A stretch of DNA of 26,729 nt from a virus. Position numbers and translations under genes: made by a program. Position 1 is the stretch's first letter. Each line of letters opens with the position of its first letter. Under the pieces are notes generated by a model that searched no databases, had not been told where the DNA came from, and saw only the letters and a program-made list of their open reading frames with translations. Shown one piece after another: positions 7,657-16,920 of the stretch. The stretch is from positions 1 through 26,729 of the IMG/VR virus record IMGVR_UViG_3300005607_000052. One strand, given 5' to 3'.

Positions 7657-7664
7657 CGATCACC

Positions 7665-10600
7665 TCATGAAGAAGACGGCGGAACGTAGCCCTGAGCCAT
7701 CGGACCCACCGGGTAGAGCGGTGCACGATTGTAGCCCATGTGGTCGATGCCCGGAGAGATGTCGTGGATCGGAGCGAAGGTCAGCGTGACCTTGCACAGC
7801 TTGGGGGCGACGCGGTCCTGGTGCAGTTCCCACGTCACCTTGTCATACCAGTCAAAGCTCATCGTCTCGATGAAGCCCGCCAGGCCCTTGCCGCCCGTGT
7901 CAGCGAACGACTTGGCAACTGCGTTGTTCTTCGGAGACAGGAAGTCAGTCAGGTCGGTCGCTCCCGAGGTCGATGGCGAGTGAGCCTGTTGGACCAGGTT
8001 CGCCTTCGTCTTGTCAGTCGGCGTTAGCGCATAGACGGGGATGATGTACTGGCCGCCGATCACGTTGCGGATGATCTTGTCGGTGTTGCCGAACTCTGCG
8101 GCTGCTGCGGCGATCGCCGATGGGTTGGCCGCTGTGAACTTGGGATCGTCGTTGACCTGGACCTCACAGACCAGCGGTCCCGGATCAGTGTCAGTCGACG
8201 GTGTCGCCGAGTCAGACGCCAGCGTCTTCACCGCCTTCACTGTCAGCAGGTTCGGAATGTGGGCCTGCTGGGGCATGAACAGCGGCGCGTTCTGTGCTGG
8301 CGTCGAGCTGCCACCCAACGGGTTGGGGATGGGAAGACTGGTGCTGGGCGCAACGTACAGAGGGTACGAACCCGGCGCAACGTAGTATGTCTCCCCGTTG
8401 GGGCTGCCCAGGGCGTTGACCAACTTCTGTGCATAGCCGTCGGTCTCGTCTTGGGAGACCGCGTCAGTGCTCTGGTAGCTGTTGATCTTGAAGTTGGCGT
8501 TGCCCAAGCCGAACAATCGCGCCAGAGCAAACTGGCTGTAGTTGCTCTTGAACAGGTCGCCAAGCCTGATACGGATCAACGGAGATGCTCCGATGAGCTG
8601 GCTGAAGGGCTGGCTGAAGGTGTACTGCCCGTTCGAGAGTTGCACGCCCTGCGTGTACTGCGGGTAGACCATCGTCACCAGCTTGTTGATCTTGACCCAC
8701 ATCTCATCGAAGTCGGGTTCGCTGGTCGCGGCGATGTAGAAGGACATCCCGATGCGGCGTTCGGTCGACTTGTAGATCCTGACAGGATCGACACGGCCGT
8801 AGCCCTCCGACTTCTCGTATGCTGCCGCGAAATCATCGTTCAGGGACGCCAGGAAGGCATGGAAGCCAACCATCTCGTTCGTCCTGAGGTCGTGGAAGTA
8901 GAAGGGCACGTACTCAGCGTCCAGCGTCGCTTCGAACTGCGCCGCCGTTGCTGAGTCAATGCGGCCACCCGCCGTCGGATCAACGACGGTCGTCTGGACG
9001 CGAGAGAGTGGATCCTGCTTGACACCCACCCACATGTCGTGCTGGCCCAAGCCCGTCACGTTGACGCCTGCTGCAGCGATGGTGCTGGGCATCAGCAGGT
9101 TGGCACGGGCCCGGTTGGATGCCCACGACAGCTTCAGAGAGTTCGAGATCCTGCTCTTGCCGATCCCCGACGTCAGCGAGTCATCAAGCTGGTCCAGCTC
9201 TGAGATCTTGGTGCCGCCCTTGGCTGCCTTGTCGGTGTAGGCACCCGGTAGCGTCAGGATCTGGTCGCCCAGCTGGGCCCAGACGTTGATCGCAGCGATC
9301 ACCTTCGATGATCGGATGGTGTCGATCATCGACAGGATGGCGTTGATGACATTCATCGGGTTGCCGCCGATCTTTGACAACGATTGCCCGATGACGACGA
9401 AGCCCCTGATGATCGAACGTGAGACGTTGACCAAGAAGCCGGGTGAGTCCGTCGCGGTGCTGAGGCTGAGGCTGAAGCTCAAGCCACCGCCCGAGGGCTG
9501 GGGCAGGCCGTAGAACGCGGCGAGGCCCGAGTTCATTGCTTGTGACAGCGGGAACACCGTCGGGTTGATGCCCAGCAACGCTCCGAAGTTCAACGATGCG
9601 ATCGCGCTGATCGCGCCGAGAGGACCGCCCCCAGACACCGCGTTCGGCGGCTTGCTGGTCGGGAAGTACTGGCCCACTGCGTAACGACCGATGCTGTCAC
9701 GTTGGGCGACCTTCGTCTGCGGGGTCACCAGACCCAACAACACGCCGAGAGCGCCGAGGATGACCTGGACAGCCGCCACGAGTGCCAGCGTCAGCGTCAC
9801 CATGCCCAGAGCGTTGGTTCCGCTGTACGGATCGTTGACGTCGTTGAGCTGGCCCCATGAGTCGCCGCCTGGGCTGATGATGTTGGAGCTCGGGACCTCG
9901 TCGGTCGTCAGGGTCTTCAAGATGTCAGATGCCAGCAACGAGCGCGGGTCAACCCGCGACGTACCGATCTGCGTCAGGCTGGGCAGCAACGCTGCAGCTT
10001 CCATCCCTCCCGAGTTCGGGTCAGCGCCCGCATTGCCAGCGCCCAGGGTGTTGGTCGCACGGAGTCCCAGCAACGGACCGATCGTCGCCAAACGACCCAT
10101 CGAGTACGAAGTGCTGTTGGTCCCCTCGGCATCCCACTCACCGAGCTTGTTCTGCACCGTCAGCGACGGGTCATACCCGTTTCCTGGGTCAGTGACGTCT
10201 GAGACCTGAGCGAACGCGGCGTTCGAGTTGGTGAAGCGGTTCTGGGACAGGACTGCCGACGTGTACGGACCGATGATCTTGGCGCTGGTGTCTGCGTGGC
10301 CGGAGACAGACGTCACCTTGGTCGTCGGTGCATCACCGACGAGCTTCGTCACATCTGAAGCGACAGACGTCGAGTTGCCAGTGACGCCGGCGAGCAGATC
10401 GTGCCCGTCGGGTTGGTTGCTGCTGCCGAGGCCCTTCTTGAACTGCACGGGGTAGACGGTCTTGCCGGCATCGCTCAAGTAGTCGAATGAAGACTCATCG
10501 CCGTTTGTGAACGTCTGCGGGTTCCTCGGTGTCGTCGGCGGCACCGGGTAGCCGCTCGAATCCGTCGTCGTAGCGGTGTTCAGCGTTGCAGAACCGTCGC

Positions 10601-10901
10601 CGACTGGGTAGCGATTGGGCACCGGCGGAGCGTTCCCGGGTGCAGCACCCTCCTTGCCCATCGTCAGCTTGCTGAGGTACTGGGCCAGCGTCGTCTTGGT
10701 GGGCGTCGACAGGTCCTTCGGCTTGCCCGATGAGTCCTGGTAGCCATCGCTGACATCGACACCGGGAACGTAGGTCCCATAGCCTGGGATCCCGTTGACC
10801 TGCGCCTCGTTGTCAGGGACGCCGACGTCGTACGTCTGCTTCTGCCCGTTGAGGGGAAAGCCGTTGTCGCCGGTGTTCAGGTTCTTTCCAGGGTCTGCCA
10901 T
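7665..10901 (-). CDS. Giant baseplate/tail structural protein (1078 aa)
   Basis: The start is ATG 10901, 5 nt after the 89-aa gene. The first roughly 330 residues are rich in Gly, Ser, Thr, Pro and Asn and look flexible. A strongly hydrophobic run (about residues 364-392, including TLALVAAVQVILGALGVLLG) follows, which is unusual for a baseplate component. The region about 660-750 (YVPFYFHDLRTNEMVGFHAF, then RIYKSTERRIGMSFYIAATS and INKLVTMVYPQY) looks like a conserved tail-protein module. The C-terminus has WELHQDRVAPKLCKVTLTFA. Its place between tape measure and LysM/hub genes points to a baseplate or tube-initiator role. No confident T4 counterpart was identified. Confidence 0.55.
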   Translation of the reverse strand: MADPGKNLNTGDNGFPLNGQKQTYDVGVPDNEAQVNGIPGYGTYVPGVDVSDGYQDSSGKPKDLSTPTKTTLAQYLSKLTMGKEGAAPGNAPPVPNRYPVGDGSATLNTATTTDSSGYPVPPTTPRNPQTFTNGDESSFDYLSDAGKTVYPVQFKKGLGSSNQPDGHDLLAGVTGNSTSVASDVTKLVGDAPTTKVTSVSGHADTSAKIIGPYTSAVLSQNRFTNSNAAFAQVSDVTDPGNGYDPSLTVQNKLGEWDAEGTNSTSYSMGRLATIGPLLGLRATNTLGAGNAGADPNSGGMEAAALLPSLTQIGTSRVDPRSLLASDILKTLTTDEVPSSNIISPGGDSWGQLNDVNDPYSGTNALGMVTLTLALVAAVQVILGALGVLLGLVTPQTKVAQRDSIGRYAVGQYFPTSKPPNAVSGGGPLGAISAIASLNFGALLGINPTVFPLSQAMNSGLAAFYGLPQPSGGGLSFSLSLSTATDSPGFLVNVSRSIIRGFVVIGQSLSKIGGNPMNVINAILSMIDTIRSSKVIAAINVWAQLGDQILTLPGAYTDKAAKGGTKISELDQLDDSLTSGIGKSRISNSLKLSWASNRARANLLMPSTIAAAGVNVTGLGQHDMWVGVKQDPLSRVQTTVVDPTAGGRIDSATAAQFEATLDAEYVPFYFHDLRTNEMVGFHAFLASLNDDFAAAYEKSEGYGRVDPVRIYKSTERRIGMSFYIAATSEPDFDEMWVKINKLVTMVYPQYTQGVQLSNGQYTFSQPFSQLIGASPLIRIRLGDLFKSNYSQFALARLFGLGNANFKINSYQSTDAVSQDETDGYAQKLVNALGSPNGETYYVAPGSYPLYVAPSTSLPIPNPLGGSSTPAQNAPLFMPQQAHIPNLLTVKAVKTLASDSATPSTDTDPGPLVCEVQVNDDPKFTAANPSAIAAAAAEFGNTDKIIRNVIGGQYIIPVYALTPTDKTKANLVQQAHSPSTSGATDLTDFLSPKNNAVAKSFADTGGKGLAGFIETMSFDWYDKVTWELHQDRVAPKLCKVTLTFAPIHDISPGIDHMGYNRAPLYPVGPMAQGYVPPSSS

Positions 10902-10906
10902 GGGTC

Positions 10907-11176
10907 TCAGGCGATGGAACCAGAGGTCGGTGTCTGGCTCTGCTGGCTAAGTACGCTCTGCTTCTCAACCAGTGCCTGGCCAAGTTTGGCCGCGAACTCA
11001 GGATCTTTCTCAACCTGCTCGATGGCAGGTCCCAGGATGTCAGCAAACGGCCCGACGAAGTCCTCCACGACTTTCTGGATGAACTTCCTCTCCGCTGCGT
11101 TCTTTGCGCGTCCCAGGGCCTCACGGTAGGCGGGATCCTCCCGAAGACGCTTGAGAAAGTCTTCACGGTTCTTCAT
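10907..11176 (-). CDS. Small helical protein after the tape measure (89 aa)
   Basis: The function is unknown. It is charged and mostly helical by composition, with MKNREDFLKRLRED at the N-terminus and a repetitive EDF/EQVEKDPEF pattern, ending in a polar Gln/Ser/Thr tail. The start ATG 11176 comes 15 nt after the tape-measure stop and the stop lies 5 nt before the 1078-aa gene, so it is embedded in the tail operon. The Shine-Dalgarno is weak (CAGG). The N-terminus faintly resembles the tag on other proteins here (L-K-R-L-R-E), but not closely enough to include it. It may be a tape-measure or baseplate assembly partner. Confidence 0.65.
   Translation of the reverse strand: MKNREDFLKRLREDPAYREALGRAKNAAERKFIQKVVEDFVGPFADILGPAIEQVEKDPEFAAKLGQALVEKQSVLSQQSQTPTSGSIA
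10947..10954 (-). promoter_or_regulatory. Promoter-like motif GTACTTAG inside the 89-aa gene
   Basis: In gene sense GTACTTAG lies 45 nt before the start of the 1078-aa gene. It matches the TACTTAG motif before the genes at 18033 and 22404 but is inside coding sequence, so it could be chance. Confidence 0.2.
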
Positions 11177-11191
11177 GCCTGAGATCTTACA

Positions 11192-14100
11192 TCAACCAGC
11201 ACCGGCCGTGTGCGGAGCCGGGACAGTGTCCTCGCGGCTGTAGCCGCTGAGTGGGTTGTCGATCTTCTTGTCGGGGTTCAGCCCCGCGAAGTCGAGGCGG
11301 TCACGGATGATGCTGCCCTGGCGCAGGATCATGACCTTCTCGACCTTGTCAACGTCCATCGTCACTTCCATGTTGACCGTGATCTGGATCGCCTTGCTGG
11401 GGTTGACGGTGTATGTCGCCTTGCCGCCCAAGCCGACGGCCTTGGCGACGTTCTCCAGCTTGGCCTTGACGTCGATCTTGTTGAGCTTGCCGTCAGCCAG
11501 TGCATCGTTGAGGTCGTTGGCAACCTTCACCATCTTCTGCACTGCCTCAAGCGCAGGAGCGATGCCGCCAGCTTTGATGTTGCCCGTCGCTTTGACGACA
11601 GCGTCAGACATGTCTTTGAACGCTAGGCCCACCTGTTGCACGCCTTCGAACGCTTTGCCAACGCTGGCGATGTTGGCGATCGCCTCAGCGGGCACTACCA
11701 TGTCTTTGTCGGTGACCATCCGCTTGACGGCACCGGTCGCCTGCTGCAGGAACATCAATGACATGGGCAAGTTCTTGATCTTGTCTCCTGTCACCACCGA
11801 CGAAATGTTGACAGCTGACGTTGCGATGTTGCTGAGCGCGCCGAAGGCCTTGCTGATAGAGTCAGACTTGGAGACGTTCTCTTGGAGTTCCTTCTCATCA
11901 CCAAACATGGTGAAGACCTTCTGGAACGCAGTCTTCACTGCTGCTAGATCTTTTTCAGTGACCTTCGTCAGGCTTGTCTTGACCTTTGACAGGTCATCCA
12001 TCGTTTCCGTTGCCTTGTGGAGGAAGCCACCGACATCGGTCTTCTCAGCACCAGGACCTCCAGGCGCCTTGCTAGCGTCAGCGATCTGCTGTTGGGCGTT
12101 CTTGTTGTCATCGACCACAGCCTTCGTCGTTGTCTTCAACGCAGCCTTGTACTTGTCGTACTCCTGACCGATGTCAGGGAACACCTGGATCTTGCTGGTG
12201 TCCTCACCCTTCACCTTTGCCTTGAGGAAGTCGATGCCTGAGCTCAGGGCATTGCCCAAGTACTTGAAGAAGAACGGGATGGCATTGCCGACCTCGTAGA
12301 GGGCGTCGGCGACGGGATCGAAGATGTACTTGCTGGCCCAGTTGTCGCTGCCGAACAGGTACTTGAACCCGTCAGAGATGAGCTCGAAGATCTTGGCTGG
12401 GATGCGTTCGAGGAGGCCCAACAGGGTGCCAGTGATCCGCAGCAGCGCCGGGACGAGCTTGTTGCCGAGCAACGTCAGCAGTCGCTCAGGGATGTCACTG
12501 ACCAGCGGCAACACGTACTCGCCGATCTTCTTGATGCCGTCGAGCAGGCTGTCAATGACGCTGCCGTCGGTGTCGGGCTGGAACAAGCCGTCCAACCAGT
12601 CCGTCAGCGCAGTGATGCCATCGCTCAGCCACGTCAGGATCTTCTCAGGCAGCGTCAAGAAGACGAACTTGAGTTGCATGATGGCACCGGTGCCGATGTC
12701 CCACAGGAGCTTGCCCAAGGACTTGACGGCGCCGCCGATGTCTCCGCTGAACAAGTTGCGGAAGAAGTCTCCAATGTCGATGAGCTTGTCGAACGTGTTG
12801 CTCATCAGCGCCTTGAGGTCCTTGGCAAAGTCCTTGCCGAAGACTTTCTCAATGACCTTGTTGAACTGGTCGCTGTACTTGGCGAAGCTCTCGGCCATGC
12901 CCTGGGCTGCCTCGTCGCTGAGGCTGCCGAAGGACAGCAGCTGGATGAGGCCCGCGGTCGCTGCACCGATCTTCTTGTCGCTGTCATCGCCGATGTCTTT
13001 AGCGATCTTATCTTTGAACTTCTCGACGCCCTTGCTGAAGCCGGTGCCGACGACGCCCAACGCAGCGACAGCGGCGGCGGCGGCCACGTAGGGGTTGCCC
13101 ATGATGGGGCCGATGATCTTGCTGAGGAGGCCACCCCCACCGCCCGCGACTTTTTCTGCGATGCCCTCCATGCCCTCGGTGCCCTTCTTGACTGCACCGA
13201 ACAGCATGTCTTTGATGCCCTTGCCGAGGATGTTGACACCGACGCCGAGCAATGAACGGGTGACCGCGGGCCCGAAGGCAGTCAGAACCAGCGCGCCGAT
13301 GCCCTTGATGACGATCCCCTTGTGTTCCCACAAGAAGTCCTTGATCATCTCCCAGACCTTCTTGGCCAGGGCCCTCAACGGCTCCTTCATCTCTTCCCAG
13401 GCTGTCTTCAACCCGTCAATGATCGGGTCGAGGACCTCTTTCAGGAAGCCGAGGCCACCGGAGACCGCGCCGCCGACACCCTCGATCTTCTTGTCTCCTG
13501 TCAGGTAGGCAAGGATGCCCTTCGCACCCTCGGCAATGACGTGGCCCATCAGCTTGATGCCCTGGCCCGCCAGGTCAGCCATGAACTTGAAGAACTTCTT
13601 GAAGCCCGACATCATCTCCTTCGCACCGTCGCCCTCACGGTCAAAGAAGTGGAAGAACACCTCTTGGAGGTGCTTCACCAGCGCGGGCAGCGAGCCCTTC
13701 TCGGGGTTCTCGGGGTCGTCATTCTTGCCGAAGAACTTCTCGACAGCTTCGCGGATGCCCTTGAACAGGTCGGTGATCGCCCTCGGGTTGAAGACCTTGA
13801 CGAGGCCTCCGAACAGCTCTTTGAAGCCGGGGACGAGGTTGACGAGCTCCTTGCCGAGCTTGACGCCCTCCATGTACACCTGACGCAGGGCGATCTGGAT
13901 CTCCCGCATCATGGTGTAGAACTCTTTGCTCGACATCAGGCCGTTCTTGATGCCCTTGACGAACATCGCCCAGAAGCCGCCCTCCATGGCGCCGCCGGTC
14001 TGGACCATGCGTTCGATGGCGTCGGCAAGCTTGCCCATCGCTTCGGCCTGCGTCAGGGTCTTCTTCTCGGCCATGGCGCTCTTCTTCTGGATCTGCTCCA

Positions 14101-15409
14101 TCGAGAGGCCCTGGTTCTTCATCGACAACGCCGACTGGACGGTTGCCTCGTCGAGGCCCGTCGTCGAAGCGACCAGCTTCAGCTGGGCACGGTTGAACTG
14201 GCTTGCGTCGACGCCCGCCTTGGCGAAGCTCTTACGCAGCATGTCCAGCTGCTCCGCGGGCGACTGTGCCTTCATCATCTCAAAGGCATCGATCTGGACA
14301 CCCATCGACTGTGACAGTTTGGCAGCGTTCTCAGCCGCTGTGTCAAAGGTGTCAAACGCGTCAAGGGTGCCGGTGATGTCCTTCAGTTCGAGACCCAACT
14401 TGCGCGCGTACGTCGATGCCTCACCGATCTGCTTGACAGTCGCACCGCCGAAGTGGGCCACGTCACCGAGCGCTTTGCCCATGTCTCGAGAGATCAGCTT
14501 AGCGTCCAGTTGGAACGCTTCGCCGAGCTCGTACGAGTACTTGGTCATGTCCTTGAGGTTGTCGCTGGTCTTCTTGCCCATCGACACCGACCTCATGGTG
14601 ACCGCCTTCATATCCTCGCCCGCAAGGCCGAGGCCCTTCTGGTAGGCTAGGATCGCGCCACCGTTCGTCTCCATCTCCTCACGGAGCTTTGAAAAAGCGC
14701 CGCCCATCTCCTTGGCCATCTCGCCGATGTACTTCAGGCGATCAGCCATGTTGCCGAAGACGCGCCAGGCGCTGAGGCCTGTGTCCTTGAACCCAGTCAA
14801 GCTCTTCGTCGTGTCGATGATGGCTTTGTTGGTGGGGGCATAGAAGGCGCCGAACTCCTTGCGGAGATTCTCCAGCGCTTGCATCAGCTCGTTGCTGCCG
14901 CCCGCTGACTGTGCCGCCATGTCGATGAGACCGCTGAAGATCTTGATCGGGATAGCAAGGATCGATGCGGTGATGTTGGCCAACCCGTCGACAAAGCTAG
15001 TGGCAAAACCAGCGATGCCCTTCGACATCGCAACAACGTTCTTGATGCCCTGGTAGAAGCCCGTCAGCGCACCGGTCGCAACCGCAGCAGCCTTCGGAAA
15101 CTTGTCCGCAAAGTTCTTGCTGGCGTCGAGGACGCCCTTGCCCAACTTCTTGAAGTTCTGTTCGCCCGACTTGCCCGCCTTGTCCATGTTGGTCTGCATG
15201 GTCTTCAGCGAGTCGTTGAGGCCGTTGATGCCCTGGGTCAGGTTCTGGACGTTGATGGCACCGATCGCCTGTGCGAGCTGCGTCAGGGTCTGCGTCTGTG
15301 CGCTGTACGACGCCTCCAGCTTCTCAGCGGCGACCGCCATCCGCTCGACCTGAGCGGCCAGCTTCGTCGTCAGCCCAAGCTGTTCCGAGAGTTCGTCTTT
15401 GGACGGCAC
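11192..15409 (-). CDS. Tail tape measure protein (1405 aa)
   Basis: This is the protein that sets tail length and occupies the tube lumen. It is the longest gene in the window. The N-terminus is helical and coiled-coil-like (AQVERMAVAAEKLEAS, then LNDSLKTMQTNMDKAG). Hydrophobic stretches occur near 120-165, about 700-743 (IGALVLTAFGPAVTRSLLGV) and about 770-790 (YVAAAAAVAALGVVG), a pattern typical of tape measures that insert into the membrane. The start is GTG 15409 with AGGTGG in front. It follows the chaperone-type overlapping genes, the expected order. At roughly 0.15 nm per residue the tail would be about 210 nm (a rule of thumb, not a measurement). T4 gp29 is far shorter (about 590 aa). 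Confidence 0.88.
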   Translation of the reverse strand: MPSKDELSEQLGLTTKLAAQVERMAVAAEKLEASYSAQTQTLTQLAQAIGAINVQNLTQGINGLNDSLKTMQTNMDKAGKSGEQNFKKLGKGVLDASKNFADKFPKAAAVATGALTGFYQGIKNVVAMSKGIAGFATSFVDGLANITASILAIPIKIFSGLIDMAAQSAGGSNELMQALENLRKEFGAFYAPTNKAIIDTTKSLTGFKDTGLSAWRVFGNMADRLKYIGEMAKEMGGAFSKLREEMETNGGAILAYQKGLGLAGEDMKAVTMRSVSMGKKTSDNLKDMTKYSYELGEAFQLDAKLISRDMGKALGDVAHFGGATVKQIGEASTYARKLGLELKDITGTLDAFDTFDTAAENAAKLSQSMGVQIDAFEMMKAQSPAEQLDMLRKSFAKAGVDASQFNRAQLKLVASTTGLDEATVQSALSMKNQGLSMEQIQKKSAMAEKKTLTQAEAMGKLADAIERMVQTGGAMEGGFWAMFVKGIKNGLMSSKEFYTMMREIQIALRQVYMEGVKLGKELVNLVPGFKELFGGLVKVFNPRAITDLFKGIREAVEKFFGKNDDPENPEKGSLPALVKHLQEVFFHFFDREGDGAKEMMSGFKKFFKFMADLAGQGIKLMGHVIAEGAKGILAYLTGDKKIEGVGGAVSGGLGFLKEVLDPIIDGLKTAWEEMKEPLRALAKKVWEMIKDFLWEHKGIVIKGIGALVLTAFGPAVTRSLLGVGVNILGKGIKDMLFGAVKKGTEGMEGIAEKVAGGGGGLLSKIIGPIMGNPYVAAAAAVAALGVVGTGFSKGVEKFKDKIAKDIGDDSDKKIGAATAGLIQLLSFGSLSDEAAQGMAESFAKYSDQFNKVIEKVFGKDFAKDLKALMSNTFDKLIDIGDFFRNLFSGDIGGAVKSLGKLLWDIGTGAIMQLKFVFLTLPEKILTWLSDGITALTDWLDGLFQPDTDGSVIDSLLDGIKKIGEYVLPLVSDIPERLLTLLGNKLVPALLRITGTLLGLLERIPAKIFELISDGFKYLFGSDNWASKYIFDPVADALYEVGNAIPFFFKYLGNALSSGIDFLKAKVKGEDTSKIQVFPDIGQEYDKYKAALKTTTKAVVDDNKNAQQQIADASKAPGGPGAEKTDVGGFLHKATETMDDLSKVKTSLTKVTEKDLAAVKTAFQKVFTMFGDEKELQENVSKSDSISKAFGALSNIATSAVNISSVVTGDKIKNLPMSLMFLQQATGAVKRMVTDKDMVVPAEAIANIASVGKAFEGVQQVGLAFKDMSDAVVKATGNIKAGGIAPALEAVQKMVKVANDLNDALADGKLNKIDVKAKLENVAKAVGLGGKATYTVNPSKAIQITVNMEVTMDVDKVEKVMILRQGSIIRDRLDFAGLNPDKKIDNPLSGYSREDTVPAPHTAGAG

Positions 15410-15435
15410 GCGTCACCCACCTGCTGAAAAGTAGG

Positions 15436-15729
15436 TCACAGGGGCCAGGGGACGCCCAAGATCCGCTCAAACTCCCTGGCACTTGCGTGCTTCAGGTTCA
15501 GCTTCGTCATGACGCTCTCGACAGTGGCTCCGGGACGGTTGAGTTCCTCCTGGAACCGCCTCGAAGCCATCATCGCATTGGCAACGGCCTGGACCTCCTC
15601 AGGAGTGCCCCGGATTTTCATGTTGATGGCCCTGCCGACCAGCCAGGCTGCTGCCGCCGTGAAGAAGATCTTCCCGAGCAGGTTCAGCTTCAGCTCAGTG
15701 ATGGGTCCCTTGGTGTCGACGCCGTCCAT
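15436..15729 (-). CDS. Conserved-looking small tail-region protein (97 aa)
   Basis: No family was recognised. A hydrophobic helix (residues about 20-35, KIFFTAAAAWLVGRAI) follows a short polar N-terminus. The remainder is charged and helical (TPEEVQAVANAMMASRRFQE), ending LGVPWPL. The only ATG near the frame start is 15729; it has no well-placed Shine-Dalgarno and instead follows CTATTTAG by 4 nt, so the message may be leaderless. The gene lies between the chaperone-type pair and the tape measure. A membrane-associated or tape-measure-binding role is possible but not shown. Confidence 0.7.
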   Translation of the reverse strand: MDGVDTKGPITELKLNLLGKIFFTAAAAWLVGRAINMKIRGTPEEVQAVANAMMASRRFQEELNRPGATVESVMTKLNLKHASAREFERILGVPWPL

Positions 15730-15733
15730 GACC

Positions 15734-15741
15734 CTAAATAG
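15734..15741 (-). promoter_or_regulatory. Promoter-like motif CTATTTAG, 4 nt before an ATG
   Basis: Gene sense reads CCTATTTAG-GGTC-ATG, nearly identical to the arrangement at 2250-2257 and similar to GATACTTAG-AGCC-ATG at 18033. It would give a leaderless or near-leaderless transcript of the 97-aa gene. Confidence 0.45.
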
Positions 15742-15744
15742 GCC

Positions 15745-16017
15745 TCACTGAAACCGCCTGAGGCGGCTTGGGGACTGCGTGCGTGTCCTGCCTTGCATTG
15801 CACGCACCTCGGGAGAGTTCGTGTGCAGCGCGCGGCTCGCAGACGACTCGTTTTCCTTGCCCTTGTTCAACTCAGTGACGATCCTCTCGATCCACCACCG
15901 TTTGATGGGCACGGGCAGGTTGTACGCCTCGCTTCCCGTCAGCCCGCCGTAGTAGGTGAGCAGGAAGCAGGGCTCCCAGATGAGTTGCTCCTTATCGCCC
16001 GGCTGAAGGCCAAAGAA
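15745..16017 (-). CDS. Downstream frame of the gp26-like gene, probably made by programmed frameshift
   Basis: This frame overlaps the 3' end of the gp26-like gene and continues about 80 codons past its stop. It has no ATG. The only candidate start is GTG 16059, without a Shine-Dalgarno and deep inside the zinc-ribbon codons. The sequence shared with the upstream gene contains TTT-CTT-TGG (16018-16010), where Phe- or Leu-tRNA could slip +1, with GGGG 5 nt upstream. The translated segment (GLQPGDKEQ, LLTYYGGLTGSEAYNLPVPI, KRWWIERIVTEL) looks like the small proteins downstream of gp26 in T4-type phages (gp51 position). A fusion would be about 377 aa. The short form plus frameshifted long form placed just before the tape measure is the classical tail-assembly-chaperone design. 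Confidence 0.65.
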   Translation of the reverse strand, partial: FFGLQPGDKEQLIWEPCFLLTYYGGLTGSEAYNLPVPIKRWWIERIVTELNKGKENESSASRALHTNSPEVRAMQGRTRTQSPSRLRRFQ

Positions 16018-16879
16018 AGTTGACCCCGATGGGCATCGAGACCTCTTCTTCGTGGCCACACGAGGGGCACTTCACCTCTTGGCGCATGATGATCCCGGGT
16101 TCGTTGTCCCGGATGTAGTTGCGCAGGGCGAGAGAGTCACGTGCGGGCATCATGCGGACGAAAGCCGCGATCTTTGCCCTATCGTCGATGCCGTCGATCG
16201 ACTGGAGGCTGTACTGGAGGTTCGTTGTGACGGTTGTGTCGGTCGCCGACAGAGCCATCTTCTTCTGCTTCTCCTGCATCGCCACGATCGTCTCTTCGTC
16301 GCGGCCGGTCAGGAACTTGAAGCGAGCCACCTTGTTGCTGTACGGCAGCTTGAACTCGAACAGGTTCAACCCATCAGCGACGGGAGCGATCGTCAGGCGC
16401 CGGATCGGCAGCGCGCCGAGGTTGAAGGTACGTGAGCCCTTGTTGCCGCACTCACCGCACTCCATCTCAGCATCGTAGTCGGGCCCATAGCCGGTGATGC
16501 GGATGGCGACCATCAGAGCATTGCGGTCGCCCATCAGGAGCTCACCCGGGTCGATGGCCTTGTCCACCAGGCACGACTTGATCAGCTCAGTGATGACCGT
16601 CCCCTTCTTCAGGAGGGCGCGGCTGGTCAGGATGTCCTCCTCGCGGGCCGTCATCGCTCGGATCTCGACGAGCTCCTTGAGGTGTAGCGGCGACTGCTGC
16701 GGGTAGACGCGGCCGGCTGACGGCAACGGGACCGACTCAAGCGGGATCTCCAGGCCGAAGTCGGCCTTGAACTTCTCTGCTTGCGACATCGCTGCGATGC
16801 CGGCTTGGACTGCGCCGGGCGGGGGCTGTGGTGCGCCGGCTTGGAAGACTTGGTTACGCTGCTCGCGTTCCTCAGACAT
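15992..16879 (-). CDS. 26: T4 gp26-like baseplate/tail assembly protein with zinc ribbon
   Basis: The 295-aa product resembles the T4 gp26 baseplate family: a short disordered N-terminus, VPLPSAGRVYP (50-60), then EIRAMTAREEDILTSRALLK (72-91), the most family-like part. Two CxxC pairs (C141/C144 and C271/C274) can form a zinc ribbon. The start ATG 16879 follows TAGGAGCATCC. The stop TAA is at 15994-15992, just after a probable slippery site at F288-L289. By position (upstream of the tape measure) it probably acts as a tail-assembly chaperone or hub-assembly factor rather than, or as well as, a structural part. The family call is good; the exact role is inferred. Confidence 0.78.
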   Translation of the reverse strand: MSEEREQRNQVFQAGAPQPPPGAVQAGIAAMSQAEKFKADFGLEIPLESVPLPSAGRVYPQQSPLHLKELVEIRAMTAREEDILTSRALLKKGTVITELIKSCLVDKAIDPGELLMGDRNALMVAIRITGYGPDYDAEMECGECGNKGSRTFNLGALPIRRLTIAPVADGLNLFEFKLPYSNKVARFKFLTGRDEETIVAMQEKQKKMALSATDTTVTTNLQYSLQSIDGIDDRAKIAAFVRMMPARDSLALRNYIRDNEPGIIMRQEVKCPSCGHEEEVSMPIGVNFLWPSAGR

Positions 16880-16920
16880 GGATGCTCCTAGTGTTCAGAA
16901 TGTACTCCTGCCACCTCAGA

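Noticed and set aside
1949-11193. 11-nt repeat GATCTTACATC at 1949-1959 and 11183-11193, both near gene starts
   Set aside because: Only two copies, one overlapping a stop codon; too short to support a regulatory site by itself.
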